This document shows, piece after piece, positions 1 to 9,615 of a stretch of DNA of 64,000 nucleotides. The stretch lies in contig NZ_JACHIA010000004.1 of NCBI RefSeq assembly GCF_014202995.1, positions 62,001 to 126,000 of the forward strand, read 5' to 3'. Numbering within the stretch: the first letter of the stretch is position 1; the number at the start of each line of letters is the position of its first letter. The translations under genes were made by a program, and so were the position numbers. Origin of the DNA: Longimicrobium terrae. Its GTDB lineage: Bacteria; Gemmatimonadota; Gemmatimonadetes; Longimicrobiales; Longimicrobiaceae. The notes under the pieces are model-generated. The model saw nothing but the letters and a program-made list of their open reading frames with translations. It made no database searches and had not been told where the DNA came from.

Positions 1-495
1 CCGCTGCTCAACAACAGCCAGCGCAGCACGGGCAAGCTGTACCAGCGCAAGCCGGACCGCTTTCTGATGCGCTTCAGCGATCCGCAGGGCGACGTGATCG
101 TGGCGGACGGGCAGCACTTCTGGCTGTACTATCCCAGCAGCGACCGCACCCAGGTGGTGCGCACCAGCATTGCCGCGGGCGGGCAGGCGGTGGACCTGCA
201 GGCGCAGTTCCTGTCCAACCCCAACCAGCGCTTCGTGGCCACGCTGGTGGGCGAGGAAAGCGTAAGCGGCCGCCCGGCGTACGTGCTGACGCTGGTTCCG
301 CGCGGCGCCTCGGCGTACAAGCTGCTCAAGATCTGGGTGGACCGCGAAGATTCCATCGTCCGCCGGTTCGAGATGACGGAGGAGAACAACTCGGTCCGCC
401 GCGTGGACCTGCGGAACGTGCGCACCAACCACGCGCTGGCCGACAACCTGTTCACCTTTACGCCCCCCGCCGGCGCCCGCGTGTTCGATCAGTAG
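1..495 (+). CDS. LolA-like outer-membrane lipoprotein carrier, 5' truncated by window edge
   Basis: The reading frame is open from the first base and ends in TAG at 493-495, so the start lies outside the window. The visible 164 residues alternate polar and hydrophobic beta-strand stretches (DVIVADGQHFWLYYP, RFVATLVGEESVSGRPAYVL, LLKIWVDREDSIVRRFEM) and end in FTFTPPAGARVFD, typical of LolA-family periplasmic carriers. LolA ferries lipoproteins from the Lol ABC exporter to the outer membrane, which fits the lipobox proteins encoded nearby. A strong hairpin follows the stop and separates it from the convergent gene. Only family membership is claimed. An outer-membrane sorting protein of the same fold is the alternative. 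Confidence 0.75.
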   Translation, partial: PLLNNSQRSTGKLYQRKPDRFLMRFSDPQGDVIVADGQHFWLYYPSSDRTQVVRTSIAAGGQAVDLQAQFLSNPNQRFVATLVGEESVSGRPAYVLTLVPRGASAYKLLKIWVDREDSIVRRFEMTEENNSVRRVDLRNVRTNHALADNLFTFTPPAGARVFDQ

Positions 496-518
496 CACGC
501 GCCTGACGGAAACAGAAA

Positions 519-554
519 GGCCGCCCGCGCGACTGTCGCGCGGGCGGCCATTTT
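519..554. terminator. Bidirectional terminator hairpin
   Basis: A GC-rich inverted repeat (arms 519-533 and 535-549) is followed by ATTTTCG. It lies between convergent genes and could serve both strands. Confidence 0.75.
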
Positions 555-577
555 CGTTCGCTCCGGAATCCCGGAAG

Positions 578-1234
578 TTACCGGGCTCCGGAGATCATCG
601 AGTCCAGTTCCGCCTCGCTGATGGCGCCGGAGTACAGGCGGCCGTTCACGATCAGGCTGGGCGTGCCCGGCAGTTCGAGCTTGGCGGCCGTCCTGGCGTC
701 CGCCTCTACCCGTGCGCGGGCGGCCGGGCCCGCGACGCAGCGGTTGAAGGCGATCGTGTCTGCCACGCCCGCCGCCGTCGCGAACCGCGCCCACGGGCGC
801 TCGCCGATGGAGTCCTGATTGGCGAAGAGCAGGTCGTGGTATTCCGCAAAGCGCCCCTGTTCGCCCGCGCACTCGGCCGCGGTGCCGGCAGCGACCGCGT
901 GCGTGTGCTGCGCGAGGGGGAAGTGCCGGTAGACCACGCGAAAACGGTTCGGCTGGCGGGCCTGCATGTCCCGGATCGTCTTGCTGAGCCCCGCGCAGAA
1001 CGGGCACTGAAAGTCCGAGAACTCCACGATGGTGACCGGTGCATCCGCGCTTCCCAGCGCGGCGCCAGTCTGCGCGTACTGCTTCCAGTTGCGGATCGTG
1101 CGGGGCCCCTGCTCGCGCGCCTGCCCGGAGTTTGGCGGAAAGAAGTTGTTCCGCACCGCCATCCCGGTCACCGCCAGTGCGCACAGGACCATAAGCCCCG
1201 TCGCCAGGTTGGACACGATGTTCTTGGTGGACAT
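578..1234 (-). CDS. DsbA-family thiol:disulfide oxidoreductase, membrane-anchored
   Basis: A 218-aa protein with an N-terminal membrane segment at about residues 6-27, then a thioredoxin-fold domain. The redox motif CPFC is at residues 77-80 (context EFSDFQCPFC) and the cis-proline loop is GTPS at 190-193. It likely forms or isomerises disulfides in exported proteins. It resembles the DsbA-like 'thioredoxin domain' group fused to an anchor rather than soluble E. coli DsbA. The start at 1234 lies 2 nt past the stop of the upstream propeller gene, so the two are probably co-transcribed. Substrates cannot be told from sequence. Confidence 0.85.
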   Translation of the reverse strand: MSTKNIVSNLATGLMVLCALAVTGMAVRNNFFPPNSGQAREQGPRTIRNWKQYAQTGAALGSADAPVTIVEFSDFQCPFCAGLSKTIRDMQARQPNRFRVVYRHFPLAQHTHAVAAGTAAECAGEQGRFAEYHDLLFANQDSIGERPWARFATAAGVADTIAFNRCVAGPAARARVEADARTAAKLELPGTPSLIVNGRLYSGAISEAELDSMISGAR

Positions 1235-1236
1235 CT

Positions 1237-2289
1237 TCAGTTCGGGATCTGAAAGGTCAGGATGGCGGGTTCCGGCTCGTGACGCGACGCGTACAGGGTC
1301 CGATGGTCGGCGGAGAGCGCGAGTGACAGCACAGCTGTGTCGAGCTCCAGCACCTTCACCAGTTCACCATCCCAATCGAAAACGTGAATGTATCGTCCGA
1401 ACGATGAGGACGGCCCGAATCCCTCGCGGGTACGCCCGGAGAACACGGCATAGATGTACTCATCCGTGGAAACCACGCTGGAATATCCGATGCGCATGGC
1501 GTCTCCAGACGACATTGTCAGCATGCCTCCGGCATTCGCGACGGTGTACTGCGGATCGAAGTGGAAAGGGCCGCGAACTTTGCGTACCAGCGTTCCGTCG
1601 TTCCGAAAGATCTCCAGCTGGTCGGCGTAGAACGTGGCGATCGCGAGCAGCCCGCGCGAGCGCGACGCGGTCATCCCCCCCACCCAGGCTTGCTGCAGCA
1701 CGCTGGGTGGTGTTCCCGGGGCGCTTGGGAGTGTTCCCGCACCCCGCAGAAACTTTCCTTCGCTGTTGAAGAACGTGAGACGTCCCCGATCAGAGAAGTT
1801 AGGACTCACCAGGAGCGTATCGTTCAGCCATAGAGGCTGAACCGGCAGGACCTCTCCCGCCAGAAGGAGGGTGCGGGCGCTCGCGGGGTGGAACGGGGTT
1901 GCCGGATCCACCTGTGTGAGACGTCCCAACGAGATGTCAAAAACCCAGGGCGGGTCTCCCGCGGACCTGACCGCGAAGGATCTCGCGCCCTCAAATTCAC
2001 CCGGTCCTTTACCTCTTCGACCAATGGAGCGTACCCGATGGCCGTCCCTGGTGGAAATGACGTGGACGGCGGAATCGGTCGCCCCATCCAGCACAAGCAG
2101 ATAGTCTCCGCTGACGAGCATCCGCCCCGGCATTCCCAGAAATGAGCCGGACGCAAATACCCGGCTGTTTACCTTTACCGGCCGGAGTGAGCTATGGTCC
2201 AGTTCGGCGGGGCCGTACTTGAGGGAAGGGGCCCGCTCTCCGCATGCAGTCACGCAGGCAAAGGCTGCCAGGAGGAGAAACTTCTTCAT
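1237..2289 (-). CDS. 6-bladed beta-propeller lipoprotein
   Basis: 350 aa. The N-terminus MKKFLLLAAFACVTACGE is a lipoprotein signal with Cys16 as the likely lipidated residue. The body has propeller-blade signatures: YLLVLDGATDSAVHVIS, the blade turn GRRGKGPGEFEGARSFAV, and later blades near IYAVFSGRTREGFG and IHVFDWDGELVKVLEL. This pattern is that of BF3164/TolB-like six-bladed propeller lipoproteins. It probably sits in the envelope facing the periplasm or exterior. Ligand unknown. It leads a two-gene minus-strand operon with the DsbA-like gene. Its own cysteines are few, so a substrate link to the oxidoreductase is not evident. Confidence 0.7.
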   Translation of the reverse strand: MKKFLLLAAFACVTACGERAPSLKYGPAELDHSSLRPVKVNSRVFASGSFLGMPGRMLVSGDYLLVLDGATDSAVHVISTRDGHRVRSIGRRGKGPGEFEGARSFAVRSAGDPPWVFDISLGRLTQVDPATPFHPASARTLLLAGEVLPVQPLWLNDTLLVSPNFSDRGRLTFFNSEGKFLRGAGTLPSAPGTPPSVLQQAWVGGMTASRSRGLLAIATFYADQLEIFRNDGTLVRKVRGPFHFDPQYTVANAGGMLTMSSGDAMRIGYSSVVSTDEYIYAVFSGRTREGFGPSSSFGRYIHVFDWDGELVKVLELDTAVLSLALSADHRTLYASRHEPEPAILTFQIPN

Positions 2290-2382
2290 CCGGGTAGTGG
2301 ATGGCGGGAGTAAGGCGTTGGATGGATCGCGGGAGTTCGTGGGCCCGCGATTTTCAGCGAGTACGTCTAGGGCTGGTGTGCC

Positions 2383-2604
2383 TCAGCACGGACCGTCTGA
2401 CTTGTAGTACTTCCAGGTGAGATTGCCGGTCGGAGTGATGCAGGTTGCTTCGGCCTGGGGACAACAGGTACCGAAGCCCGGGTTCTTGATGACCTGGGCA
2501 CAGGCCGTGTTCTCCACGATGCCCTGCGAGGGGGAAAACGCGAGCGGAGCCGCGCCGACCGTGACGGCAAGTGCCGCGGCGCGAAGGATGGTGTTCTTCT
2601 GCAT
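2383..2604 (-). CDS. Small exported cysteine-containing peptide
   Basis: 73 aa from the ATG at 2604. The N-terminus MQKNTILRAAALAVTVGAAPLAF is signal-like, followed by a short mature part containing ACAQ, GTCCPQ, ATCITP and a terminal Cys. A longer in-frame start at 2673 would add a proline-rich stretch that hides the signal, so the inner Met is preferred. No clear Shine-Dalgarno precedes it. I recognise no family. The paired cysteines suggest an extracytoplasmic, disulfide-stabilised peptide, possibly a substrate of the neighbouring DsbA-like protein (inference). Confidence 0.5.
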   Translation of the reverse strand: MQKNTILRAAALAVTVGAAPLAFSPSQGIVENTACAQVIKNPGFGTCCPQAEATCITPTGNLTWKYYKSDGPC

Positions 2605-2887
2605 GGGTTTATCTGAAAGGAGGGGTGGGGCCCACGAACGCGGAGGGATGTATGCTGCGTGAATCAGCGGCACGGCACTGGAAAAACGTCTCCATTGGAG
2701 GTGGATTTCAAGCTAATCATGGCCGTTTGGTCCTGCAAGTACCTTGTTTCTCTTGATGTAAATGAATGTTTTTGCCTTTCTTTTACGCGCACGGAATCGG
2801 CCGAAAACCTTCCTTGCAATCTTTCCTATTCCTCGTCCTTATCCTGTGGGTGTTTTGGCAGAACGCGGCCGCACCACCCCATCCGTC

Positions 2888-2917
2888 TTGCCGCGCCCGG
2901 TTCGGGCGGCCTACATT
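2888..2917 (+). promoter_or_regulatory. Candidate sigma-70 promoter of yajQ
   Basis: TTGCCG at 2888-2893, an 18-nt spacer and TACATT at 2912-2917, 36 nt before the yajQ ATG. The -10 sequence matches those upstream of rpmE and the initiator tRNA in this window. Confidence 0.5.
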
Positions 2918-2953
2918 CGCGGCTGCACGTTCAACCGCCACCCGGACTTACGT

Positions 2954-3457
2954 ATGGCCAAGACCTCCACGTTCGACATCACCTCCAGCGTAGACCTGCA
3001 GGAGGTGGACAACGCCGTGAACCAGGCCCACAAGGAAGTCGCGCAGCGCTACGACTTCAAGGGCGCCACGGTCGAGATCGAATTCAGCAAGAAGGACGGC
3101 ACGCTCAAGCTGCTGGCCGACGACGAATACAAGCTCACCGCCCTGGTGGATATCATCCAGAGCAAGCTCATCAAGCGCGGCGTGCCCATCCGCAACCTGG
3201 ACTACGGCGAGGTGGAGTCGGCATTCGGCGGCAAGGCGCGGCAGACCATCACCCTTGTGCAGAGCATCAGCACCGAAAAGGGCAAGGAGATCGTGAAGTC
3301 CATCAAGGAAGCGGGCTTCAAGAAGGTGAACGCGCAGATCCAGGACGAGCAGGTGCGCGTGACCTCGGCCTCCATCGACGACCTGCAGGCCGTGATTGCC
3401 CACCTGAAGAAGGAAGACTTCGGGCTGGAACTGGCGTTCGGCAACTTCCGCTCGTAG
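2954..3457 (+). CDS. yajQ: YajQ-family nucleotide-binding protein
   Basis: 167 aa, full length. It opens with [21 protein letters not shown] and carries the family blocks [23 protein letters not shown] and KDDLQAVI-like [19 protein letters not shown]. YajQ proteins have two ferredoxin-like domains; some homologues bind cyclic di-GMP and act with transcription factors, while others were described as nucleotide/RNA binders. The ATG at 2954 is used because upstream in-frame sequence does not match the family. The gene is monocistronic, between a promoter-like element and a strong terminator. The c-di-GMP role is transferred from homologues. Confidence 0.93.
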   Translation: MAKTSTFDITSSVDLQEVDNAVNQAHKEVAQRYDFKGATVEIEFSKKDGTLKLLADDEYKLTALVDIIQSKLIKRGVPIRNLDYGEVESAFGGKARQTITLVQSISTEKGKEIVKSIKEAGFKKVNAQIQDEQVRVTSASIDDLQAVIAHLKKEDFGLELAFGNFRS

Positions 3458-3464
3458 AACGGAA

Positions 3465-3500
3465 AACGCCTCCGCGGCCCAGGCCGCGGAGGCGTTCTTT
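3465..3500 (+). terminator. Terminator after yajQ
   Basis: 15-bp GC-rich inverted repeat (3465-3479 with 3482-3496, reading AACGCCTCCGCGGCC on the left arm) followed by CTTTG. Confidence 0.75.
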
Positions 3501-3517
3501 GCCGGCGAAGGCCAGGG

Positions 3518-3757
3518 TCAGTTCATGCCTTCGGTCTTGTCGCCCTGCGCGGTGTCCACGGCCGCCGCGTTTTCGTGGCCGGCCGCGTTCTGCATTTCCT
3601 TGCGGGCGCTGGAGGTGTCGCCTTCGCGCATCTCCTCGCTGGCTTCCTGCCGGTCGCTCTGCGCCTCCTCGGCGTGGTCTTCGGCGTTGTCGTTGCACGC
3701 CGCGGCGCCGGTGGCCAGCATGCCGGCAAGCAGAAGGGTCCAGATACGCTTGGTCAA
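3518..3757 (-). CDS. Small acidic lipoprotein
   Basis: 79 aa. [23 protein letters not shown] is a signal peptide with a loose lipobox (AAAC, Cys21). The mature part is highly charged and rich in E, D, Q and A ([20 protein letters not shown]), predicting an extended or helical periplasmic tail. No family recognised. It lies convergent to yajQ, and its 5' flank up to hemL (3758-4054) holds no further gene that I can support. Confidence 0.55.
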   Translation of the reverse strand: MTKRIWTLLLAGMLATGAAACNDNAEDHAEEAQSDRQEASEEMREGDTSSARKEMQNAAGHENAAAVDTAQGDKTEGMN

Positions 3758-4054
3758 GGTGTTGCTCCGTCAGGAAGGGGGACGTTGAACTTCTCGTCCC
3801 GTCGCAGGCAAATGCCCGGCCACGGCGGCGGGGGCGGGCCACGGCGTGAACAGCCGCCCCGGTTTTCGCCCGTCTGCGACACGCCGCATGACCCGCGGAT
3901 CGCGGCGCCTGGTGCCCGCGGCCCGGTGAATGCCGTACATCCGCGTCCCGCCGCCGCCATTCGCCAATCGGGACGAGGTCGTCGCTGGCGCAGCGGCCGG
4001 CGGGGAGCAGGGCAGTGTGCGTTTTCGTCATCGGAATCTTCATCGCCGGATCGA

Positions 4055-5371
4055 ATGACCGACATCAACAACGCGGGGCCGCGGCAGACCGCGGCCAGCA
4101 GCGAACTTTTCCGCCGCGCGTGCGAAATCACCCCGGGCGGCGTGAACTCGCCCGTGCGCGCCTTTCGCGGCGTGGGCGGCGAGCCGTTCTTCGTGTCGCG
4201 CGCGCAGGGGTCGCGGCTGTGGGACGCGGACGGCAACGAGTACATCGACTACGTCCTGTCCTGGGGCCCCATGATCCTGGGCCACGCGCACCCGGCCGTC
4301 GTGCAGGCGGTGACGGACGCGGCCCAGCGCGGCACCAGCTACGGCGCGCCCACCGAATCCGAGGTGCAGCTGGCGGAACTGGTGCGCGACTTCGTGCCGT
4401 CCATGCAGCGCGTGCGCTTCGTCAACAGCGGCACGGAAGCGACCATGAGCGCCGTGCGCCTGGCGCGCGGGTTCACCGGCCGCGACATGATCCTCAAGTT
4501 CGAGGGCAACTACCACGGCCACGGCGACAGCTTTCTGGTCAAGGCCGGCTCCGGCGTGGCCACGCTGGGCCTGCCCAACTCCCCCGGCGTCCCGGCGGAA
4601 CTGTCAAAGCTGACGCTGACCGCGCCGTACAACGATCTGGAAGCGGTCGAAGAGATCTTTCGCGCACACGCGGGTAAGATCGCCTGCGTGATCCTGGAGC
4701 CGGTGGTGGGCAACGCGGGCTTTCTGCCGCCGGACGACGGCTTCCTGCACGGGCTGCGGCGGATTACGGAAGCGGACGGCTCGCTCCTGATCTTTGACGA
4801 GGTGATGACCGGCTTCCGCGTGGCCCCCGGCGGCGCGCAGGAGCGGTTCGGCATCGTCCCGGACCTGACGACGCTGGGCAAGGTGATCGGCGGCGGGCTG
4901 CCGGTGGGCGCGTACGGCGGCCGGGCCGACATCATGGACCACATCGCCCCGGTCGGCCCCGTGTACCAGGCGGGAACGCTGTCCGGCAATCCGCTGGCGA
5001 TGGCGGCCGGCCTGGCGCAGCTGCGCATTCTGCGCGACGAGAACCCGTATCCGGAGCTGGAGCGGCGCACGCGGCGGCTGGTGGCGGGGCTGCTGGCCAA
5101 CGGGGCGGAGCTGGGCGTGCCCATGTCGGGGGGCAGCTACGGCTCCATGTGGGGCGTATTCCTTGCTGCGGGCCCGGTGCGGACCTTTGCGGACGCGAGC
5201 GGCTCTGACGTGGCGATGTTCCGGCGCTTCTTTCACGGTGCGCTGCAGCGGGGCGTGTTCTTCGCGCCCTCCGCGTTCGAGGCCGGCTTCCTCTCCACCG
5301 CGCACACCGATCAGGACATTGATGAGACGATTTCCCGCGCCCGTGACGCGCTCCGCGACGCGCTGGCGTAG
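4055..5371 (+). CDS. hemL: Glutamate-1-semialdehyde 2,1-aminomutase
   Basis: 438 aa, PLP-dependent class III aminotransferase fold. It converts glutamate-1-semialdehyde to 5-aminolevulinate in the C5 tetrapyrrole pathway. Hallmarks include [13 protein letters not shown] near the N-terminus, [53 protein letters not shown], and the PLP lysine in [18 protein letters not shown] (about Lys276). The ATG at 4055 begins MTDINNAG and gives normal family length; the frame is open far upstream but that part is not conserved. The next gene starts inside its last 50 nt in another frame, implying coupled translation. Confidence 0.96.
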   Translation: MTDINNAGPRQTAASSELFRRACEITPGGVNSPVRAFRGVGGEPFFVSRAQGSRLWDADGNEYIDYVLSWGPMILGHAHPAVVQAVTDAAQRGTSYGAPTESEVQLAELVRDFVPSMQRVRFVNSGTEATMSAVRLARGFTGRDMILKFEGNYHGHGDSFLVKAGSGVATLGLPNSPGVPAELSKLTLTAPYNDLEAVEEIFRAHAGKIACVILEPVVGNAGFLPPDDGFLHGLRRITEADGSLLIFDEVMTGFRVAPGGAQERFGIVPDLTTLGKVIGGGLPVGAYGGRADIMDHIAPVGPVYQAGTLSGNPLAMAAGLAQLRILRDENPYPELERRTRRLVAGLLANGAELGVPMSGGSYGSMWGVFLAAGPVRTFADASGSDVAMFRRFFHGALQRGVFFAPSAFEAGFLSTAHTDQDIDETISRARDALRDALA

Positions 5372-6710
5372 CCTGGCGGGCGCCGCGGCGCTGGCGCTGG
5401 GAGCGTGCACGCCGCGTCCCGCCATCCCCACCATTCCCGTGGTGGTGATTCGCGACACGGTCACGCTTCCCGCCACGCCGCCACCGACAACCACGCCGCC
5501 GCGCCCCGCTGTTCCCGACACGGCCGCGTTCCCCGAGGCGCTGCTGGCGCCGGCGGTGCGCGTGGGGCTGGTGGTGGATTCGCAGCGGGTGGAGGTGGGC
5601 TCCACGGGCGCGTTCACCGTCCTGACGCAGGATGGGCGGACCGTCGCCTCCGTCCCCGCGGGCGGAACGGCGACCTTTTCCGGTTCCGGCGGCACGATCT
5701 CGCTCACGACGCGGCAGGCGTCGGGCGCGGGCGGGCCGGGGGGCGCGGGGCTTCCCGCGCCGCTGGTGGTGCGTTCGGCGGACCCGCACGGAACGCTGCT
5801 GGTGAGGGGCGCACCGTACCGGGGAGAGATGCTGGTGCAGCGCGGGCCGCGCGGCGGGCTGACGCTCGTCAACCGGCTGGACATGGAGAATTACCTGCTG
5901 GGCGTGGTGCCGCGGGAGATCGGCCGGTTCGAGTTGGACATCTACGAGGCGATCAAGGCCCAGGCGGTGGCCGCGCGGACGTACGCCGTGGCGTACCAGG
6001 GCCGGCGGTCGGCGCAGGGCTTTGACGTGTTCGCCACGGTGGAGGACCAGGTGTACGGCGGCGTGGCGGGAGAGAACGCGGTGGTGAACCGGGCCGTGCG
6101 CGAAACCGCGGGCGAGATCCTGGCGTACGAGGGGCGGCCCATCAGCGCCTACTACCACAGCACCTGCGCCGGCTACACCGCGGCGATCGAGGAAGTGTGG
6201 AACAACGCCCCGGTGCCGTACCTGCGCGCCGTGCGCGACGTGGACCCGCGCACGGGCGAGGCGTACGACCGCTCCAGCCGCCTGTACCAGTGGACGGAGC
6301 GGTGGACGCAGGAGCAGCTGGTGTCGGTGCTGAACCGCACGCTGGCGGATTCGCTGCGCGGCCGCCGCATCGGCGAAATCCGCGACATGCGGCTGCTGGA
6401 GCGCACGCCCTCCGGCCGCGTCCGCGCGATGCGCATCGACACGGATGCGGGCTCGTTCACCGTGGGCAAGGACCGCGTGCGGTGGATTCTGACGCCCGCG
6501 CGCGGCGGAACGCTGAACAGCAGCAAGTTCGACGTGCAGCTGGCGCGCTCCGGCGGCCGCGTGACGGAGATCGTGGCGACGGGTGGCGGATGGGGGCACG
6601 GCATCGGGATGTGCCAGATCGGCGCGATGGGCCGCGCCCGCGCCGGCCAGGACTACCGCACGATTCTCCGGGCGTACTATCAGGGGGCGGAGCTTCAGGA
6701 TCTGTACTGA
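5322..6710 (+). CDS. SpoIID/LytB-domain lipoprotein
   Basis: 462 aa. The ATG at 5322 gives [20 protein letters not shown] and the lipobox ALGAC (Cys29), then a Pro/Thr-rich linker. The SpoIID core follows: [45 protein letters not shown], and the terminal [19 protein letters not shown]. SpoIID-type proteins are lytic transglycosylases acting on denuded glycan strands. In non-sporulating bacteria they are envelope peptidoglycan enzymes. The start overlaps hemL by 50 nt, and no better start exists downstream that keeps the signal. Substrate preference is inferred from the family. Confidence 0.85.
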   Translation: MRRFPAPVTRSATRWRSLAGAAALALGACTPRPAIPTIPVVVIRDTVTLPATPPPTTTPPRPAVPDTAAFPEALLAPAVRVGLVVDSQRVEVGSTGAFTVLTQDGRTVASVPAGGTATFSGSGGTISLTTRQASGAGGPGGAGLPAPLVVRSADPHGTLLVRGAPYRGEMLVQRGPRGGLTLVNRLDMENYLLGVVPREIGRFELDIYEAIKAQAVAARTYAVAYQGRRSAQGFDVFATVEDQVYGGVAGENAVVNRAVRETAGEILAYEGRPISAYYHSTCAGYTAAIEEVWNNAPVPYLRAVRDVDPRTGEAYDRSSRLYQWTERWTQEQLVSVLNRTLADSLRGRRIGEIRDMRLLERTPSGRVRAMRIDTDAGSFTVGKDRVRWILTPARGGTLNSSKFDVQLARSGGRVTEIVATGGGWGHGIGMCQIGAMGRARAGQDYRTILRAYYQGAELQDLY

Positions 6711-6715
6711 GGGGA

Positions 6716-7002
6716 AGTGCGTGAGTGCGGGGTGCGGGGTGCGTGAGTGCGAGGGATAAGTGCTCAGTGCCTGGTGCCCGGAGTTCACGGGCGGCCCCCA
6801 CCCGGGCCGGCACCACCGGCCCACCCTCCCCCAAAAAAGACTGGGGGAGGGTTGGGGCGGGCGGGTTGCTCGGTGCTGGAGGCGCAGCTTCTTCCCGGCT
6901 GACAGTATCCTGAGCGAATGAATCCGCCGCTCAAACAGCGGGAACCCCCGACACCGGCTGCTCGCGCATCCGGTTCGGGGCTTCAACTGCATCGGAACAG
7001 CA
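6716..7002 (+). repeat. Dispersed intergenic repeat, copy A
   Basis: About 285 bp starting with GTGCGTGAGTGCGGGGTGCG, with an internal hairpin CCCTCCCCC/GGGGGAGGG at 6826-6853 and a right part reading AATCCGCCGCTCAAACAGCG and GGTTCGGGGCTTCAACTGC. A diverged inverted copy occupies 15108-15386. The hairpin may terminate transcription from the SpoIID gene. Confidence 0.75.
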
Positions 7003-7025
7003 GGAACGAGCCGCAGTTGCCGCCG

Positions 7026-7112
7026 CGCTGAGGTCTCCCCCTCTCCCGCTTGCGGGAGAGGGGGCCGGGGGGTGAGGGCTGCCCGCGGCCGCGCCACACC
7101 ATCCGGAGCACA
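7026..7112 (+). repeat. Direct repeat unit 1
   Basis: About 87 bp beginning GCGCTGAGGTCTCCCCCTCT, containing the hairpin CTCTCCCGCTTGCGGGAGAG and ending CACCATCCGGAGCACAC. It is nearly identical to 7211-7302. Confidence 0.85.
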
Positions 7113-7210
7113 CGATTCTGCCGTTCTCCCCTCTCCGTGCGGCAGTTTGCACGGGGAGGGGTCGGGGAAGGGGCCTCCAGAGCCCGCGATCGGTGCTGCC
7201 GGTTGTACCC

Positions 7211-7302
7211 GCGCTGAGGTCTCCCCCTCTCCCGCTTGCGGGAGAGGGGGCCGGGGGGGGGGGAGGGCTGCCCGCCGCCGCGCCACACCATCCGGAGCAC
7301 AC
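7211..7302 (+). repeat. Direct repeat unit 2
   Basis: Second copy of the unit at 7026-7112, differing mainly by a longer G run in the middle. The 98 bp between the copies hold no gene. Confidence 0.85.
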
Positions 7303-7383
7303 CAGCCCCGTCCCCCATCCCACGCGCGGCATCTCCGGAGTGCGCCACTGACCACCGCCCCTCGTCACACAAGCAAATCACGA

Positions 7384-8100
7384 ATGCTCATCTCCCGATT
7401 CTCCCGCGCGGCGCTCGCCGCCGCCGTGCTGGCCTCCGCGCCCGCCGCGGCGCAGACCGCGGCGGACTACGACTACGACAACCTCGTCTTTACCGGCGTG
7501 GGCGGGCACGTGAGCGCCGTCTTCCCGCACCGCGCGGAAGCCACGCTGGGCATCAACCTGCGCGCCGACCTGGGACTGCTGGGGCCGGGCATCCGCATCA
7601 GCCCCGGACTCACCTACTGGTCGTCCAAGCTGCGCGAGTCGGAAGTCAGCCGCATCGAACGGCGCATCGAGGCGGCGTGCGAACGCGGCGGCACCGGCTG
7701 CCCGGGGATTGAACTGGGCGACATCGACCTCAGCGACCTCTCGTTCGACCTGGACGGCCACTACCTGTGGACCACGCCGTTCGGCATCGAGCCGTACGCG
7801 GGCGCCGGCGTTTCGCTGCACCTGCTGAACGGCGGCGGCGAGTTCATCGACGACACGTTCGTGGAGGAACTGGTGGACGCCATCGCGCCCGGCCTGAACG
7901 TCGTCGGAGGCGTGGAGGTGCCGCTGGCCGCCAACCTGCGTCTGATGGGAGAAGCCCGCGGCGTGCTGACCGGCAACGTCCGCTACATGTCGTTCGGCAT
8001 CGGCGGGGGCTGGACGCTCCCGGCCGACATGCGCCGCCCGGTGGTTCCGCCCGCCGCGCCGCCCGCTCCGCCTTCGACGACCACCCGGGGATCGAACTGA
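7384..8100 (+). CDS. Outer-membrane beta-barrel protein
   Basis: 238 aa with a cleavable signal (MLISRFSRAALAAAVLASAPAAAQ). The mature part reads as successive amphipathic strands (NLVFTGVGGHVSAVFP, EATLGINLRADLGLLGPGIRISPGLTYW, GIEPYAGAGVSLHLLNGGG, NLRLMGEARGVLTGNVRYMSFGIGGGW) and ends in a Pro-rich tail. Strand count and length fit a small OmpW/OmpA-like barrel, but I see no family-specific motif. A short insert with two cysteines (AACERGGTGC) may form a disulfide-bonded loop. Its stop overlaps the next start in TGATG, so the two genes are translationally coupled. Confidence 0.65.
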   Translation: MLISRFSRAALAAAVLASAPAAAQTAADYDYDNLVFTGVGGHVSAVFPHRAEATLGINLRADLGLLGPGIRISPGLTYWSSKLRESEVSRIERRIEAACERGGTGCPGIELGDIDLSDLSFDLDGHYLWTTPFGIEPYAGAGVSLHLLNGGGEFIDDTFVEELVDAIAPGLNVVGGVEVPLAANLRLMGEARGVLTGNVRYMSFGIGGGWTLPADMRRPVVPPAAPPAPPSTTTRGSN

Positions 8101-9107
8101 TGGCCTCCGCACGCCAACCCATCCGCGTCGCCGTGCTGGGCGCGGGATCCATCGCGCAGGTGGTGCACCTGCCCATCCTTTCCCGCATGCGCGGCGTGCA
8201 GGTGGCCGCGCTGGCCGACCGCGACGCGCACACCGCGCGCACGATCGCCGAGCGCTTTCAGGTCCCCGCCGTATCCACCGAGTTCGAACAGGTGCTGACG
8301 GACGACATCGACGCCGTCGTCATCTGTACGCCCAGCAACCGGCACGAAGAACAGGTCCGCGCCGCCCTGCGCGCCGGCAAGCACGTGCTGTGCGAAAAGC
8401 CGCTGGCGCTCACGGCCGAGGGCGTGGAGCGCATTCTGGACGAGGAAGGCGCCGACCGCCGCCTGATGGTGGCGATGAACCAGCGCTTCCGCGCCGATGC
8501 GGCCGCGCTGCGCCAGTTCGTTGTCGGTGGCGAACTGGGCGACGTCTACTACCTCAAGACCGGGTGGCTGAACCGCTACCGTCCGCGCGGCCGCACCTGG
8601 CGTGAACGGAAGGCGACGGCGGGCGGCGGCGCGTTCATGGATCTGGGGATCCAGATGCTGGACTTGGCGCTGTGGACGCTGGGCTACCCCACGCCGGAAC
8701 GCATCAGCGCGCACATGTACTCCGCGCCGGGGAACGAGGTGGAGGACGCTGCCGCGCTCATCCTGCGGCTGGACGGCGACCGCGTCATCAACCTGGACTG
8801 CACCTGGAACCTGCGCGCCAAGAACGACCGCCAGTTCCTGCACCTGCTGGGTTCCACGGGGAGCGCGTCGCTGACGCCGCTGGCCGTGTTCAAGGAGATG
8901 CCGGCCGGGCTGGTGGAAGTGACGCCTCCCGTTCCCGCGTCGCGAGAGAACGCCTTTACCGCCAGCTACCGTGCAGAACTGCAGGCGTTCGTGGAGGTGG
9001 TGCGCGGCGAGCGGGCCGTCGAGGCGCCAGCGGAACACCTCGTGCTGATGCGGCTGGTGGAGGCCGCGTACCGCTCCGCGGCCGAACGCCGCGAAGTGGC
9101 GCTCTGA
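8100..9107 (+). CDS. Gfo/Idh/MocA-family NAD(P)-dependent oxidoreductase
   Basis: 335 aa. The N-terminal Rossmann fold has VAVLGAGSIAQVVHLPIL, then VVICTPSNRHEEQVRAALRAGKHVLCEKPLALT, where EKP holds the catalytic lysine of this family. The C-terminal alpha/beta domain includes GGGAFMDLGIQMLDLALW. Such enzymes oxidise or reduce sugars, inositols or related polyols. The substrate cannot be read from sequence. An inositol link is tempting because inositol-3-phosphate synthase lies 4 kb downstream, but they are not in one operon. It overlaps the barrel-protein stop by one base. Confidence 0.85.
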   Translation: MASARQPIRVAVLGAGSIAQVVHLPILSRMRGVQVAALADRDAHTARTIAERFQVPAVSTEFEQVLTDDIDAVVICTPSNRHEEQVRAALRAGKHVLCEKPLALTAEGVERILDEEGADRRLMVAMNQRFRADAAALRQFVVGGELGDVYYLKTGWLNRYRPRGRTWRERKATAGGGAFMDLGIQMLDLALWTLGYPTPERISAHMYSAPGNEVEDAAALILRLDGDRVINLDCTWNLRAKNDRQFLHLLGSTGSASLTPLAVFKEMPAGLVEVTPPVPASRENAFTASYRAELQAFVEVVRGERAVEAPAEHLVLMRLVEAAYRSAAERREVAL

Positions 9108-9162
9108 ACGGGGGCGCCGCCGGGCGGAGGGACTGACGGGAACCAGCCATGAGGACGGACGA

Positions 9163-9591
9163 ATGTCGGACGTGAAGGAACTGATCGACGGGATGAACGA
9201 GGATCTGGCGGCCGAGTACCAGGCCGTGATCATGTATCGCACCTACGCCAGCCTGGTGACCGGCCCGTACCGCCGGGAGATCCGCAGCTTCTTCGAGAGC
9301 GAGATTCCGGACGAGCTGGGGCATGCCGCGTTTCTGGCCGACAAGATCGTGGCGCTGGGCGGAACGCCGGTGACGCAGTCGGGCCCGGTGCCCATTCCGC
9401 GCACCAACCGCGAGATGCTGGAAGTGGCGCTGCAGGCCGAGGTGGACACCATCGAGCGCTACACCAAGCGCATCGAGCAGGCCGAGGCGCTGGGCGAGCT
9501 GAGCGTAAAGCTGCAGCTTGAAAACCTGGTCGTGGATGAGAGCAGCCACCGCGACGACCTGCGCCGCATGCTGATGGACTGGCGCGAGTAG
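9163..9591 (+). CDS. Ferritin-like (bacterioferritin/Dps-type) diiron protein
   Basis: 142 aa, all-helical. Helix 1 has NEDLAAEYQAVIMYRTY, helix 2 has EIPDELGHAAFLADKI, helix 3 EVDTIERYTKRIEQAEAL, helix 4 VVDESSHRDDLRRML. The E..Y, E..H, E and E..H pattern matches the ferritin-like diiron four-helix bundle, so iron binding or oxidation is likely. The family also includes uncharacterised ferritin-like domain proteins of this size. It is monocistronic or last in the barrel/oxidoreductase cluster, and a T-rich terminator follows. Confidence 0.75.
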   Translation: MSDVKELIDGMNEDLAAEYQAVIMYRTYASLVTGPYRREIRSFFESEIPDELGHAAFLADKIVALGGTPVTQSGPVPIPRTNREMLEVALQAEVDTIERYTKRIEQAEALGELSVKLQLENLVVDESSHRDDLRRMLMDWRE

Positions 9592-9615
9592 AAGGATGGA
9601 AGTGCCCAGAACCAG

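Noticed and set aside
3575-4054. Upstream extension of hemL by 160 codons
   Set aside because: The extension overlaps the minus-strand lipoprotein gene and does not resemble the family N-terminus. The ATG at 4055 gives normal length.
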